Assembly: GCA_002496905.1 (NCBI GenBank)
Contig: DALV01000057.1
Span: forward strand, 9,522 to 22,756
Direction of reading: 5' to 3'
From: Euryarchaeota archaeon UBA105
GTDB taxonomy: Archaea; Thermoplasmatota; Poseidoniia; Poseidoniales; Thalassarchaeaceae
DNA length: 13,235 nucleotides
Shown here: positions 1 to 7,909 of the stretch, one piece after another
Layout: every line of letters begins with the position of its first letter
Position numbering within the stretch: position 1 is the stretch's first letter
Program-made: the position numbers and the translations under genes
Notes under the pieces: model-generated
The model's input: only the letters and a program-made list of their open reading frames with translations
What the model was told of the DNA's origin: nothing
The model's database searches: none

Positions 1-1038
1 GGTTGTGGTGGAGCGATCATTGTCATGCCTATGTATGCAAGGGGGTATGTTACCTATGGAACTGTAATCGCGACTCTTATTGCAACACTCGGTGATGCCG
101 CCTTTGTACTAATTGGTGCAGTTTTCCAAGACTCTTCTTTCCTTACTCCTGTTATTGTTGTTCACTTAACTTCCTTTATTGTAGGAGTTTTGTGGGGTTA
201 TGGGGTGGATAAGTTTGAGGTCACACCATCTGCGCCTCTAGGCCGATTCGGCCCTAAATTTGGAACAGATGAACCATTAGGGGAAGAAGCTGCAAAGGCG
301 ATGGAAGGTGAGGATTCACTCATCGAAGATTTACCAAGAGAGATTCCAGAGGGATGGGGCTATCGTGTATTACACCAAGGGTACAGAGTATGGTGGGCGA
401 TAACAGCTGTCGGTTTGGGTCTTGCAATTTTACTTCTGATTTGGTATGCCCAAGACCCTGAATATTCACCCGAGTTAGTCTGGGATCCAACAACTCGAGA
501 TGGAATCGTAACTTGGGTGGGGTTAATTGGGACCTCTTTGTCTATCATTCTGTATATTTCATCCAAGAATTTCTTTGCTGATGATACAGAGGCTACCATT
601 GGAGACAAACTCAATTCACTAGACGAAACCCTAGTTCATGCGGCATCTGAAACAGCATTCGTGACTTTTTGGGTCCTAATCGCTTACCTAGTTTTTGAGT
701 TCGGTATGATATTGTCTGGTATTAGTGAATCCGACATGTCCGAACACGGGTCTGGCGCTGCGGCAGTTTTGCTTGCGGCGACAGTTGGCCTTATTCCTGG
801 GTGCGGACCTCAAATTATCGCAATTACTGCATATATCGAGGGAGTAATCTCATTTCCAGCTTTAGTTGCAAATGCAATATCTCAGGACGGAGATGCCCTA
901 TTCCCTCTATTGGTTAGGCACAAGGTTGCCTCAATTTGGGCAACAATTCATACCACTCTTCCGGCAATTATTGTCGGTTTAGTATTCCTTTGGGTGATGG
1001 GTGAATATCCCTCAATCACAAATGCTTTGCAACCTTGA
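1..1038 (+). CDS. ArsP_2-type 10-TM putative metal exporter, 5'-truncated
   Basis: The reading frame is open from base 1, so the gene starts left of the window; 345 C-terminal residues are visible. It is strongly hydrophobic, with about eight membrane segments and a long polar loop (about residues 67-130) between the second and third. Two related glycine-cysteine-glycine motifs mark an internal duplication: GCGGAIIVMPMYARG at the visible start and GLIPGCGPQ near residue 261, followed by a conserved NAISQDGDALFPL-type stretch. This matches my memory of the ArsP_2 family (putative 10TM heavy-metal exporter, also annotated as putative manganese transporter). By inference it exports a metal or metalloid across the cytoplasmic membrane; the substrate cannot be read from the sequence. 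Its last 23 bases overlap the end of the convergent nucleotidyltransferase gene. The promoter and true start lie outside the window. Confidence 0.72.
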   Translation, partial: GCGGAIIVMPMYARGYVTYGTVIATLIATLGDAAFVLIGAVFQDSSFLTPVIVVHLTSFIVGVLWGYGVDKFEVTPSAPLGRFGPKFGTDEPLGEEAAKAMEGEDSLIEDLPREIPEGWGYRVLHQGYRVWWAITAVGLGLAILLLIWYAQDPEYSPELVWDPTTRDGIVTWVGLIGTSLSIILYISSKNFFADDTEATIGDKLNSLDETLVHAASETAFVTFWVLIAYLVFEFGMILSGISESDMSEHGSGAAAVLLAATVGLIPGCGPQIIAITAYIEGVISFPALVANAISQDGDALFPLLVRHKVASIWATIHTTLPAIIVGLVFLWVMGEYPSITNALQP

Positions 1039-1573
1039 CTAGTTCGTTAACATCTTCTTTTGTGTCTATGTTTAGGTGTAGATGAGGATCTTCAACAGTT
1101 AACCTATCTGGACTAATTATTTCACGTAATGGAGTGTCTGGTTCAGCCCGCAATATATTCTCACAATCCTGAAAGGTTATTGCAATGGGGTGGCCTCCTT
1201 TTTCATTGAAGGTCGGAATCGTTGTGTCGTTGCATTCGCACAGTTTGTTTACAGTATCTATGCTAAACCCCGGCCTGTCGACTGGGACAATTAAATGTGG
1301 TTTAATGCCAATTGATTCAATTCCACTTTGAATTGTTCCAGTTCGGCCTAAATCTGGATTTGGATTAACTATCACACTAACATTAGGAAGTAATTTCTGG
1401 ATTTTTTGTTTGAGCGAACTTCGAGTAACTACCGTTACCGAAAGACCAGCATTTTGCAATTTACTGCATACCAACTCGACAAGAGTTTGTCCTTTGACTT
1501 CAACCAATGCTTTGGGGCTTCCTAGTCGTTTACTCGCCCCAGCGGCTAGAACAATACCTTCGTTAATTCTCAT
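1016..1573 (-). CDS. MocA/MobA-like NTP transferase
   Basis: A 185-residue protein of the MobA-like NTP transferase superfamily. The N-terminal nucleotide-binding signature LAAGASKRLGSPK is at residues 9-21, a Mg-binding aspartate sits in PVDRP (D99), GGHPIAI is at about 126-132, and the C-terminal LNIDTKEDV is at 167-175. The GHP and NIDT-x-ED elements resemble the MocA/PucB branch (molybdenum-cofactor cytidylyltransferase) more than sugar nucleotidyltransferases, so transfer of CMP or GMP to a molybdopterin-like cofactor is plausible but inferred. I chose the ATG at 1573, not the upstream ATG at 1663, because the family begins within a few residues of LAAG and the longer form would add 30 residues that only read through the subtilisin 3' end in another frame. 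With this start the gene overlaps the protease stop by 11 bp, suggesting translational coupling. Confidence 0.82.
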   Translation of the reverse strand: MRINEGIVLAAGASKRLGSPKALVEVKGQTLVELVCSKLQNAGLSVTVVTRSSLKQKIQKLLPNVSVIVNPNPDLGRTGTIQSGIESIGIKPHLIVPVDRPGFSIDTVNKLCECNDTTIPTFNEKGGHPIAITFQDCENILRAEPDTPLREIISPDRLTVEDPHLHLNIDTKEDVNELVKVAKHL

Positions 1574-3566
1574 CGGAATTTGCACTCCAAATCGAACTGC
1601 GATTGAAGTAAATTGCAACTCCAATAACTGGAACCAAGAAAACCAATGCCCCAAAAAATACAATCAAAAACGATTGATCACTCAATCCATTTTCCTGATT
1701 GTTTGCCACTTCGTCGATTAGAATCACTCTTCTAGCATCAATAGGTGATATGTGATCATCATCAAGGTATAATCTAGCAAAGATTGTAGAATTGCCAGAA
1801 TTATTGTGCGGTTCGAGTTCTAAACTCCAACTAGTCAAGTCTCCATCCTTTGAGTCGTCGTTTGCTTCTCTCCATTCTGCACCACCTACTCTAACCTCAA
1901 CTCTGCCATCTGATCCAGCAGGCAATCCACTTGCAATCCCTGTAATTTTGCTTTGATTTTCAATTACCTGCAGGGTGTCGATATTCATTGATACATTGAG
2001 TGTACGATCAATGCTTCCAGCTACTTCAACGAACACTACTGGATCGGCTTGGCCGTATCCAAACTCATTATCTGGCCGAGTCTCTATCACACTACAGTCA
2101 TTGAATCCAGGGTCGTCTAAGAGTACAATTTCTCTTTCAATTGAGTAGGCTGCAATGATGTCTTTGAATTCAGAGGGGGTGATATCTGGATTTGCTTGCA
2201 CCATTAAAGCCGCAATTCCTGCCATTAATGGGGTTGCCATGCTGGTTCCAGATTTACTAGTATATCCATCATTTGTTGCTGCATCGGGCGCCATAATACT
2301 CGACCCAATGGTGGCTACATCTGGTTTTACTCGCATGTCAGAAGTATATCCCCTACTACTGTAAATTGCTAGCCCTAGATCCTTATCCAAACTGGCTACG
2401 GTTACGGGTAAAGCAGCATCACCGGGGCTATCAATTGTATTACAGCCAGCAAAAGTCGCCCCTCCAAATTCGTTTCCGGCAGAAAGAGTCGTGATTATTC
2501 CAGCTTCAACGACTGCATCCATTTGGCGGCTCCAAGCAGAACTGCCGTCATTGTCAACATGAATCTCAAATTGTTGCTCTCCAAGCGAGGAAGTCAAGAT
2601 ATTGATGCCATATTTTTCTTTGTTATCTATTGCCCATTGAGCGCCCTGCATTATGTCTTCAATATCACCATCACAGCATGCTAAGATGTTAATCAGCCAT
2701 GCACCGGGTGCTGCCCCCACATATTTCTCTCCAGTTGCAGGGTCTGTTTGTCCCCCCCCGCTACCTGCCGCAATACCCGCAACATGAGTTCCATGGGTTC
2801 CAGAGTCGTATGATTCTGAAGGGTCTAGTTCTTGATCAGTAAATACGGCATCGAAAAATGCGATGATTTTAGGATCACAATCTGCGGGGATTGGTTCTGG
2901 ATTTGGGTCTAATGGGTCAGGTGGTTCGTCGATACAGGTAAATGGGTCATCATCCATATCATTGAGTCCTTCATGATCTCCTCTCACTCCAGTATCGAGT
3001 ACAGCAATCACCGCCCCGGTTCCATCTAATCCTAGGTCTTGCCAAACAGCATCAACACCCATGTTTGGAACCGCTTCGTGCATGTTTGGTTCCGCAAGTC
3101 CAAGGTCTTCTATCATCACTACACCAGGCAAAGAAAGGATTCCCTCAGGATCTAAGATTGAGTCGAAAGGAGCGGAAGCTGCCACAGTATCCAGATAACT
3201 AAATCTGAAAGTCACCTCAACATTTAGTCCTTGGAGCGCTGAAATATCTGCATCTGTGGGATGGTGATCGTAGTCAATGAATACTCTGGCACTTCCCGGT
3301 GAAGCTCTTTTCCACCATTGTTGTTGTATTTCGCTAGGTTGTAGAATCAACCATTCAAGCCGGTCATCAATAGAATTACCATCCTTGTCTCTACTCCAAT
3401 CGAGCCACCACTCGAAATGGATTTCAGGTTCAACTGAGTCGACCCAAGCTCCATTGAAATCTAGACCGCCTCTTTGCCTAGAATCGTCGCTAATCGAAGA
3501 GGAAACTAATGGGGCCATTAGCATAATCAAAACAATTGAGACATATATGCCCCTAGTCTGCCCCAT
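1563..3566 (-). CDS. Secreted, C-terminally anchored subtilisin-like protease (S8), distal paralogue
   Basis: A 667-residue serine protease. An N-terminal signal peptide (positive start, hydrophobic core about residues 7-22) precedes a thrombospondin-3-like acidic calcium motif (DKDGNSIDD, 60-68), an I9-like propeptide region (about 90-165) and the S8 domain. The triad is complete: D191 in AVLDTGV, H258 in GTHGTHVAGI, S442 in SGTSMATP, with oxyanion N365 in SAGNEFGG. A beta-rich C-terminal region and one membrane helix (633-654) with a short tail suggest anchoring on the outer face of the membrane. A proline- and acid-rich insertion between C211 and C230, absent from the upstream paralogue, may be a disulfide-closed loop. 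The ATG at 3566 is preferred over an upstream start at 3698 because it begins a clean signal peptide and avoids overlapping the preceding gene. It probably degrades extracellular protein. Confidence 0.9.
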   Translation of the reverse strand: MGQTRGIYVSIVLIMLMAPLVSSSISDDSRQRGGLDFNGAWVDSVEPEIHFEWWLDWSRDKDGNSIDDRLEWLILQPSEIQQQWWKRASPGSARVFIDYDHHPTDADISALQGLNVEVTFRFSYLDTVAASAPFDSILDPEGILSLPGVVMIEDLGLAEPNMHEAVPNMGVDAVWQDLGLDGTGAVIAVLDTGVRGDHEGLNDMDDDPFTCIDEPPDPLDPNPEPIPADCDPKIIAFFDAVFTDQELDPSESYDSGTHGTHVAGIAAGSGGGQTDPATGEKYVGAAPGAWLINILACCDGDIEDIMQGAQWAIDNKEKYGINILTSSLGEQQFEIHVDNDGSSAWSRQMDAVVEAGIITTLSAGNEFGGATFAGCNTIDSPGDAALPVTVASLDKDLGLAIYSSRGYTSDMRVKPDVATIGSSIMAPDAATNDGYTSKSGTSMATPLMAGIAALMVQANPDITPSEFKDIIAAYSIEREIVLLDDPGFNDCSVIETRPDNEFGYGQADPVVFVEVAGSIDRTLNVSMNIDTLQVIENQSKITGIASGLPAGSDGRVEVRVGGAEWREANDDSKDGDLTSWSLELEPHNNSGNSTIFARLYLDDDHISPIDARRVILIDEVANNQENGLSDQSFLIVFFGALVFLVPVIGVAIYFNRSSIWSANSDEN

Positions 3567-3618
3567 AATTAGTCCAACCAGCACCCATGTTTGAGCATTA
3601 GGACTACATGACTTGAGA

Positions 3619-5628
3619 CTATCCAGACTCGGATTGGTTATATTCTGATTCAGAGAACATCTCTTCGTCCATATCTTCGTCTCTATAATATTGGTCATCT
3701 TTTCCGAAGAATCCTCTTTCTCGAAGTTGAATACCAGCGAAAATTAATGCAGAAAGAAGCACGAGAACTAATAGGGCCAAAATTCCTACTACGAGCCCCA
3801 TAAAGGAATTTTCAGAATCCGATTGTACAATTTTTTCTTCACCCATGATGTGAATTCCTATAGCAAGATTAGTTGATGCTTGGTCCCCGGATATCGCCCG
3901 TACGAGTATGACTTGGTCGCCTTCTACAGTATTGTTGGGGAGGAATCGGAGCCTATCCACCAATAGGTCATGAGTCACCTGAAACTGCTGGTCACCAATT
4001 GTAAATTCAGATAAATCCATCCAATTATCTCTCATATCCCAAGTTCGCCATTGGACTCTTTGTACTCCACCTTCTAGATTGAACACAATCGATTCGCCTT
4101 GTCCTATATGAACACGGTTATCTACTCCGTATTCACTGTCCAAAGTCACATTCAATGACATGCTAAGTTCGTAGACGTAATTGGCGGCTTCCTCAACCGA
4201 AGGTTGTGCATTAACATGACCATGACCATAGACGTTATTCTGCCTATTCTTTGGTATGAGGTCCTCGGCACAAGGCTCATTCGCCAACATGTAATGACAT
4301 TGTCTGTAAGTGGAAGTTTCTTGCATTATATTCCTAATATCGAAAGGACTCAAATCGGGATTGGCCTGATACATCAAAACAGCGACACCGGCAGCACCTG
4401 GTGTTGCCATACTGGTGCCAGATAACGCAACATAACCATCGCCTGTATTTGCATCCGGAGCGTTGACACTACTTCCTACGAAAGCGATATTTGGTTTGAT
4501 GCGCCCTTCTTCAGTAGGTCCTTGACTTGAGTATATTGCGATTGCAGTATCTTTGTCCAGAGCACCAACTGTAATCGCATCTTCAGCACTTCCTGGGGTC
4601 CCAATTTGAGCACTAAATGCTGAATTTCCAGCGGCAATAAAGATCGCAACACCAGCTCTCATCATTTCATTTGCCATCCGATTTACCGACTCTTGTTCAG
4701 AGGTTGTCCATTCAGATACCGCAGGTCCTCCAAGACTCATACTTGCTGCACGAATGTTGAACTCATGGCGCTTTTCAACAGTCCATTCCATTCCTGCCAT
4801 AACTTGAGCATAGCTTCCACTCCCGCTGCCACTCAGTACTTTTACTCCTACGAGATTTGCGTGTGGTGCGACTCCAACATGTTGGTATGAAGGCGCTCCA
4901 GTTCCCGCAGTTATTCCAGCGCAATGAGTTCCATGTCCATTATCATCGTAAGGAAAAATTTCGCTACCATTGGTGGCCCCCGGGTTGTTTATTGCATCAA
5001 AAAATGCAATTACCTTAGGATCGTCTGTGCTGTTATCATCATCTAAATCGTCTAGAGCAGTGTGGTTACCGTCAATTCCAGTGTCAATAATCGCCATGGT
5101 CACACCAGCTCCAGTATAGCCTGTATCCTGCCAAACCAGGTCAACACCATGAGCAGGAACTACATCCTCCATCTGAACCTCTAGTCTGCCATCTAACTCT
5201 ACGAATACTACACCTGGTAGTTGAACCAATTCGTATATTCTATCCAATTCAACAGTTCCTGCAATCGAATCAATCAACCAATACCTGAATTGTGTCTGAA
5301 AATCTAATTCACTTTCAAGCATTTTTTGATCTGATAGAGTTGGTGTGTGGTCAAAGTCAACGATTACTGAAATTCGACCATTATCATCGAGGTATTGATA
5401 GTGGTTGTTTTGTGCAGCAATCCAAATTGCATCGTGAATGTAATCTCCATCTTTGTCCATGGGAGTGTCTTCCCACCAATCGCCAATCTGCTCTGAATAG
5501 GTTGGGGTATGAGATGGATTTGAAACAGTCGGAGCCGCAGCCGCGAGTGCCGGAACAAGCATCATACCGAGTACTGTGAATGCAATCAATCGGGCTCGAA
5601 TCTCATCAGATGCAAACATGGTTCCCAT
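3619..5628 (-). CDS. Secreted, C-terminally anchored subtilisin-like protease (S8), proximal paralogue
   Basis: A 669-residue S8 protease with the same architecture as the next gene downstream. A signal peptide (hydrophobic core about 14-32, alanine-rich cleavage area) is followed by an acidic calcium-type motif DKDGDYIHD (58-66), an I9-like propeptide (about 86-155) and a catalytic domain with D182 (IIDTGID), H232 (NGHGTHCAGI), oxyanion N335 (AAGNSAF) and S406 (SGTSMATP). After a beta-rich C-terminal region, a membrane helix at about 608-632 leads into a very acidic cytoplasmic tail (roughly 640-669). The start is the ATG at 5628; an in-frame ATG at 5619 (residue 4) is nearly equivalent. A TATA-like box 28 bp upstream favours leaderless transcription from this point. 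The 52-bp gap to the next protease suggests co-transcription. By inference it is a cell-surface endopeptidase feeding peptide uptake. Confidence 0.92.
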   Translation of the reverse strand: MGTMFASDEIRARLIAFTVLGMMLVPALAAAAPTVSNPSHTPTYSEQIGDWWEDTPMDKDGDYIHDAIWIAAQNNHYQYLDDNGRISVIVDFDHTPTLSDQKMLESELDFQTQFRYWLIDSIAGTVELDRIYELVQLPGVVFVELDGRLEVQMEDVVPAHGVDLVWQDTGYTGAGVTMAIIDTGIDGNHTALDDLDDDNSTDDPKVIAFFDAINNPGATNGSEIFPYDDNGHGTHCAGITAGTGAPSYQHVGVAPHANLVGVKVLSGSGSGSYAQVMAGMEWTVEKRHEFNIRAASMSLGGPAVSEWTTSEQESVNRMANEMMRAGVAIFIAAGNSAFSAQIGTPGSAEDAITVGALDKDTAIAIYSSQGPTEEGRIKPNIAFVGSSVNAPDANTGDGYVALSGTSMATPGAAGVAVLMYQANPDLSPFDIRNIMQETSTYRQCHYMLANEPCAEDLIPKNRQNNVYGHGHVNAQPSVEEAANYVYELSMSLNVTLDSEYGVDNRVHIGQGESIVFNLEGGVQRVQWRTWDMRDNWMDLSEFTIGDQQFQVTHDLLVDRLRFLPNNTVEGDQVILVRAISGDQASTNLAIGIHIMGEEKIVQSDSENSFMGLVVGILALLVLVLLSALIFAGIQLRERGFFGKDDQYYRDEDMDEEMFSESEYNQSESG

Positions 5629-5650
5629 AACTACGGCATAGAGAAGGTGA

Positions 5651-5661
5651 TTTCAATAAAG
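5651..5661 (-). promoter_or_regulatory. TATA-like box for the protease pair
   Basis: On the minus strand the sequence reads CTTTATTGAAA, centred about 28 bp before the ATG of the proximal protease. This is where an archaeal TATA box would sit if transcription starts at or very near the start codon. A short GTCA-N2-TGAC dyad (5664-5673) lies immediately upstream, where the BRE or a regulator would bind. The match to the archaeal consensus is only moderate. Confidence 0.4.
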
Positions 5662-5676
5662 CGGTCAGTTGACTAT

Positions 5677-5693
5677 TCAGCCCTAAGGGCTGA
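5677..5693 (-). terminator. Perfect 8-bp palindrome after the acyl-CoA dehydrogenase gene
   Basis: The sequence TCAGCCCT-A-AGGGCTGA has two perfect 8-bp arms around a single central base. It begins one base past the acyl-CoA dehydrogenase stop codon and lies 16 bp upstream of the TATA-like box of the protease pair. It could be a transcript 3'-end hairpin or a dyad operator for the proteases. No T-tract follows, and a one-base loop cannot fold without opening the inner pairs, so a terminator role is uncertain. A related imperfect copy lies before the same gene at 6870-6882. Confidence 0.4.
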
Positions 5694-5694
5694 T

Positions 5695-6843
5695 TCAGAG
5701 GTCCCTGACTATTTCTCTTCCAATAATCATCCGTTGAACCTGACTACTTCCTTCGTAAATTTGTAGGACCTTAGCAGCACGCATAAGGCGGGCGACTGGA
5801 TATTCTTCTGAGTAGCCATAGCCGCCGAAAACTTGTACTGCGTCAGTCGTAATTTCCATACAAGAATCAGCAGCAAATCGCTTAGCGTGAGCAGCACTTT
5901 CAGTATTCTTGACTCCATTATCGGCTTCCCACGCAGTGCGCCAAGTTAGTAATCTACTCGCCTCGATTTTTGTTTTCATATCGGCCAACATGAATTGGAT
6001 CGCTTGATGTTCATGCAATTTCTTGTCGAAGGTTTTGCGTTCATCGGCATATTGCAGAGCATATTCGTATGCGGCTCGTGAACAGCCAACTGCTTGAGCG
6101 GCGACATTAGGTCGTGATAGGTCGAATGCCTTCATCGCATTGAACCAACCTGCTCCCTCGACCCCTCCAATCAGGTTCTCGACTGGAACATGAACATCTT
6201 CGAAGATTACAGCTCGGGTGTCTGAAGCTCTTTGACCCATATTCGTCTCCTTCTTTCCAAGGGAAACTCCATCCCACGAACTTTCGACAATAAATGCGCT
6301 CATTCCTTTGTATCCGGCAGATTTGTCTGTATATGCCAAAACGAAGAACCAATCTGCTTGTCCCGCACCTGTAATCCACATTTTCTGTCCATTTAGGATG
6401 TAATGGTCGCCATCTCGGACGGCGGTAGTTTGTATGCTTGCAACATCACTGCCTGCACCTGGCTCGGTTACACAATAGGATGCAATCAATGGCTCTTTCA
6501 CCAAGCGGCCAAGGTATTCGGTTTTCTGTTCTTCTGTTCCTCCAGTAATTACTGGACCAACCGTCAATCCATTCGAATATGCTGCTGTGCCAAATCCAGG
6601 GTCACCCCAAGAAAACTCCTCAGAGACTAATACTTCGTCGAGTATACCCATACCCATGCCGCCGTATTCAGCAGGGATGTGTAAGTTTGTGAGGCCTAGT
6701 GCATGAGCCTCTGCGATCGCTTCAGTTGGGAATTGTGAATGAGCGTCCCATTGCTCAGCATTTGGCCGAACTGTATCTCTTGCAAATTCTTGAGCCAACT
6801 CACGAAGCATCTCCTGCTCCTCGGACAATGCGAACTCAACCAT
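5695..6843 (-). CDS. Acyl-CoA dehydrogenase (FAD, short/medium-chain type)
   Basis: A 382-residue protein, the usual length of soluble acyl-CoA dehydrogenases, with no signal peptide. The N-terminal helical domain is followed by the FAD/substrate signature YCVTEPGAGSDVA (123-135), the middle beta domain (MWITGAGQADW, 155-165) and the C-terminal helical domain. E364 in QIYEGSSQVQ lies at the position of the catalytic base of medium-chain enzymes, and GGYGYSEEYP (340-349) is the usual C-terminal signature. The enzyme desaturates an acyl-CoA at C2-C3 and passes electrons to an electron-transfer flavoprotein; no ETF gene is visible. Chain-length or branched-chain preference cannot be fixed from sequence alone. 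The ATG at 6843 gives the canonical family start. It lies 63 bp after the exchanger gene and has a possible TATA box of its own. Confidence 0.93.
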   Translation of the reverse strand: MVEFALSEEQEMLRELAQEFARDTVRPNAEQWDAHSQFPTEAIAEAHALGLTNLHIPAEYGGMGMGILDEVLVSEEFSWGDPGFGTAAYSNGLTVGPVITGGTEEQKTEYLGRLVKEPLIASYCVTEPGAGSDVASIQTTAVRDGDHYILNGQKMWITGAGQADWFFVLAYTDKSAGYKGMSAFIVESSWDGVSLGKKETNMGQRASDTRAVIFEDVHVPVENLIGGVEGAGWFNAMKAFDLSRPNVAAQAVGCSRAAYEYALQYADERKTFDKKLHEHQAIQFMLADMKTKIEASRLLTWRTAWEADNGVKNTESAAHAKRFAADSCMEITTDAVQVFGGYGYSEEYPVARLMRAAKVLQIYEGSSQVQRMIIGREIVRDL

Positions 6844-6869
6844 GATGCCGCCACAGGCCTTCCAGCCTT

Positions 6870-6882
6870 AGCCGTTAGGGCT
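6870..6882. repeat. Imperfect dyad related to the palindrome at 5677
   Basis: AGCCGTTAGGGCT matches AGCCCTAAGGGCT (5679-5691, core of the perfect palindrome) at 11 of 13 positions. The two copies therefore flank the acyl-CoA dehydrogenase gene. This copy lies between the candidate TATA box and the start codon, close to the predicted transcription start, where a repressor could act. Two short dyads could also resemble each other by chance. Confidence 0.3.
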
Positions 6883-6891
6883 AGTAAATCG

Positions 6892-6901
6892 TACAATATA
6901 C
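6892..6901 (-). promoter_or_regulatory. Candidate TATA box for the acyl-CoA dehydrogenase gene
   Basis: The minus strand reads GTATATTGTA in the 63-bp gap between the exchanger stop and the acyl-CoA dehydrogenase ATG. Transcription starting about 26 bp downstream would leave a leader of roughly 27 nt. The gap is short enough that read-through from the exchanger gene is equally possible. Confidence 0.35.
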
Positions 6902-6906
6902 ACCTC

Positions 6907-7869
6907 TCAACCAAGTGTGGTGCTGTAATAGAGGAACGACATGTAGGCAATATATCCGATTACCATAGTGGCACCTACTCTACGTCCAATTTCTCTATCA
7001 TCGAGTAACATAGCCGCAACTAAGCTAGATGTTAGGATAACCACCCATATATCTCGGCCCTCGAACTTCGAGGCGATTTCGATACCTCCTCCGATTACAG
7101 AAGCTGTGCCTAGGATTCCAAGGATATTCATTACATTGGAGCCCAATACATTGCCTACAGCGACGCCACCTTGATTTCTCATAGCCGCAATCAGAGTAAC
7201 TGCTAACTCCGGTAATGAAGTCCCTAAGGCTACTAAGGAAAGTCCAACAATCGCCGTAGGGATTTCGTATGTAGCCGCTAGGCCAGTTGCACCATCTAGA
7301 AGGAAAATCGCCCCTTGCCAGATCATTACACCGCCTGCGATTGTTGCGAATACAGCCATTAGTATATTGTCAGGAAGCCAAGTTTCTTCTGGTTCCTCTG
7401 CATCGGCTTTCCCTTTGGAGGAAAGATAGGCATAGGTGTAGTAACTCACCAGCAAAATTAGCATGAATACACCTCCTTCAGGAGGTATTGAGCCATAATA
7501 AACGAAGGCTGTTAGAAGGACAGTGGCTAGGATAACCGCAACAGAATCACGCCTTATCCCTGCCCCTGCCTCATCACCTGATCCAAGCATGCAAGCGGTA
7601 CCAAGAACCAACATAACGTTGGCAACATTAGAGCCTAAGACTCCTCCAACAGCAATATCTGGCTCATTTTGAGCAATCGCCTCAATTGCTACGGCTAATT
7701 CTGGGAGAGATGTACCGATTGCAACAATGGTAAATCCGACCAACAATGGAGGAACTCGCAGTCGATATGCTATTTGCACTGCACCCTGAACAATCCCTTC
7801 ACCACCGGCCATCAATAAGACGAATCCAATTAGGACCAGAATCGGGTCGGAGTCTAGCATCTCTACCAC
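6907..7869 (-). CDS. Na+/Ca2+ exchanger family protein (CaCA, YrbG-like)
   Basis: A 320-residue integral membrane protein with about ten helices and the inverted duplicated alpha repeats of the CaCA superfamily. Repeat 1 has GTSLPEL at 52-58 and GSNVAN at 79-84; repeat 2 has GTSLPEL at 216-222 and GSNVMN at 243-248. An acidic cytosolic loop (about 151-165) separates the halves. The short length and lack of regulatory calcium-binding domains match the prokaryotic YrbG/MaX type, which exchanges Na+ or H+ for Ca2+; the ion pair here is inferred. The start is either the GTG at 7869 or the ATG at 7860 (three residues shorter); neither has a convincing ribosome site. It follows the E1 stop by 40 bp and is probably co-transcribed with that gene. 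Calcium export could relate to the calcium-type motifs of the downstream proteases, but that is speculation. Confidence 0.9.
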   Translation of the reverse strand: MVEMLDSDPILVLIGFVLLMAGGEGIVQGAVQIAYRLRVPPLLVGFTIVAIGTSLPELAVAIEAIAQNEPDIAVGGVLGSNVANVMLVLGTACMLGSGDEAGAGIRRDSVAVILATVLLTAFVYYGSIPPEGGVFMLILLVSYYTYAYLSSKGKADAEEPEETWLPDNILMAVFATIAGGVMIWQGAIFLLDGATGLAATYEIPTAIVGLSLVALGTSLPELAVTLIAAMRNQGGVAVGNVLGSNVMNILGILGTASVIGGGIEIASKFEGRDIWVVILTSSLVAAMLLDDREIGRRVGATMVIGYIAYMSFLYYSTTLG

Positions 7870-7909
7870 GCCTAGTGCGCCCCGTTCATGATGTTTGAGT
7901 ACATCTAAC

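Noticed and set aside
360..614. 84-codon open frame on the minus strand inside the exporter gene
   Set aside because: Lies wholly inside a well-supported membrane-protein gene on the other strand and shows no domain or start signal.
1574..1663. 30-residue N-terminal extension of the nucleotidyltransferase
   Set aside because: It covers the subtilisin 3' end in another frame, and the family signature normally begins a few residues after the start, which fits the ATG at 1573.
3567..3698. 44-residue N-terminal extension of the distal protease
   Set aside because: It would overlap the upstream protease gene and place polar residues ahead of a clean signal peptide that begins at the ATG at 3566.
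6107..6379. 90-codon minus-strand frame inside the acyl-CoA dehydrogenase gene
   Set aside because: A shifted-frame shadow of a gene whose own frame is intact from start to stop with all signatures, so there is no sign of a frameshift.
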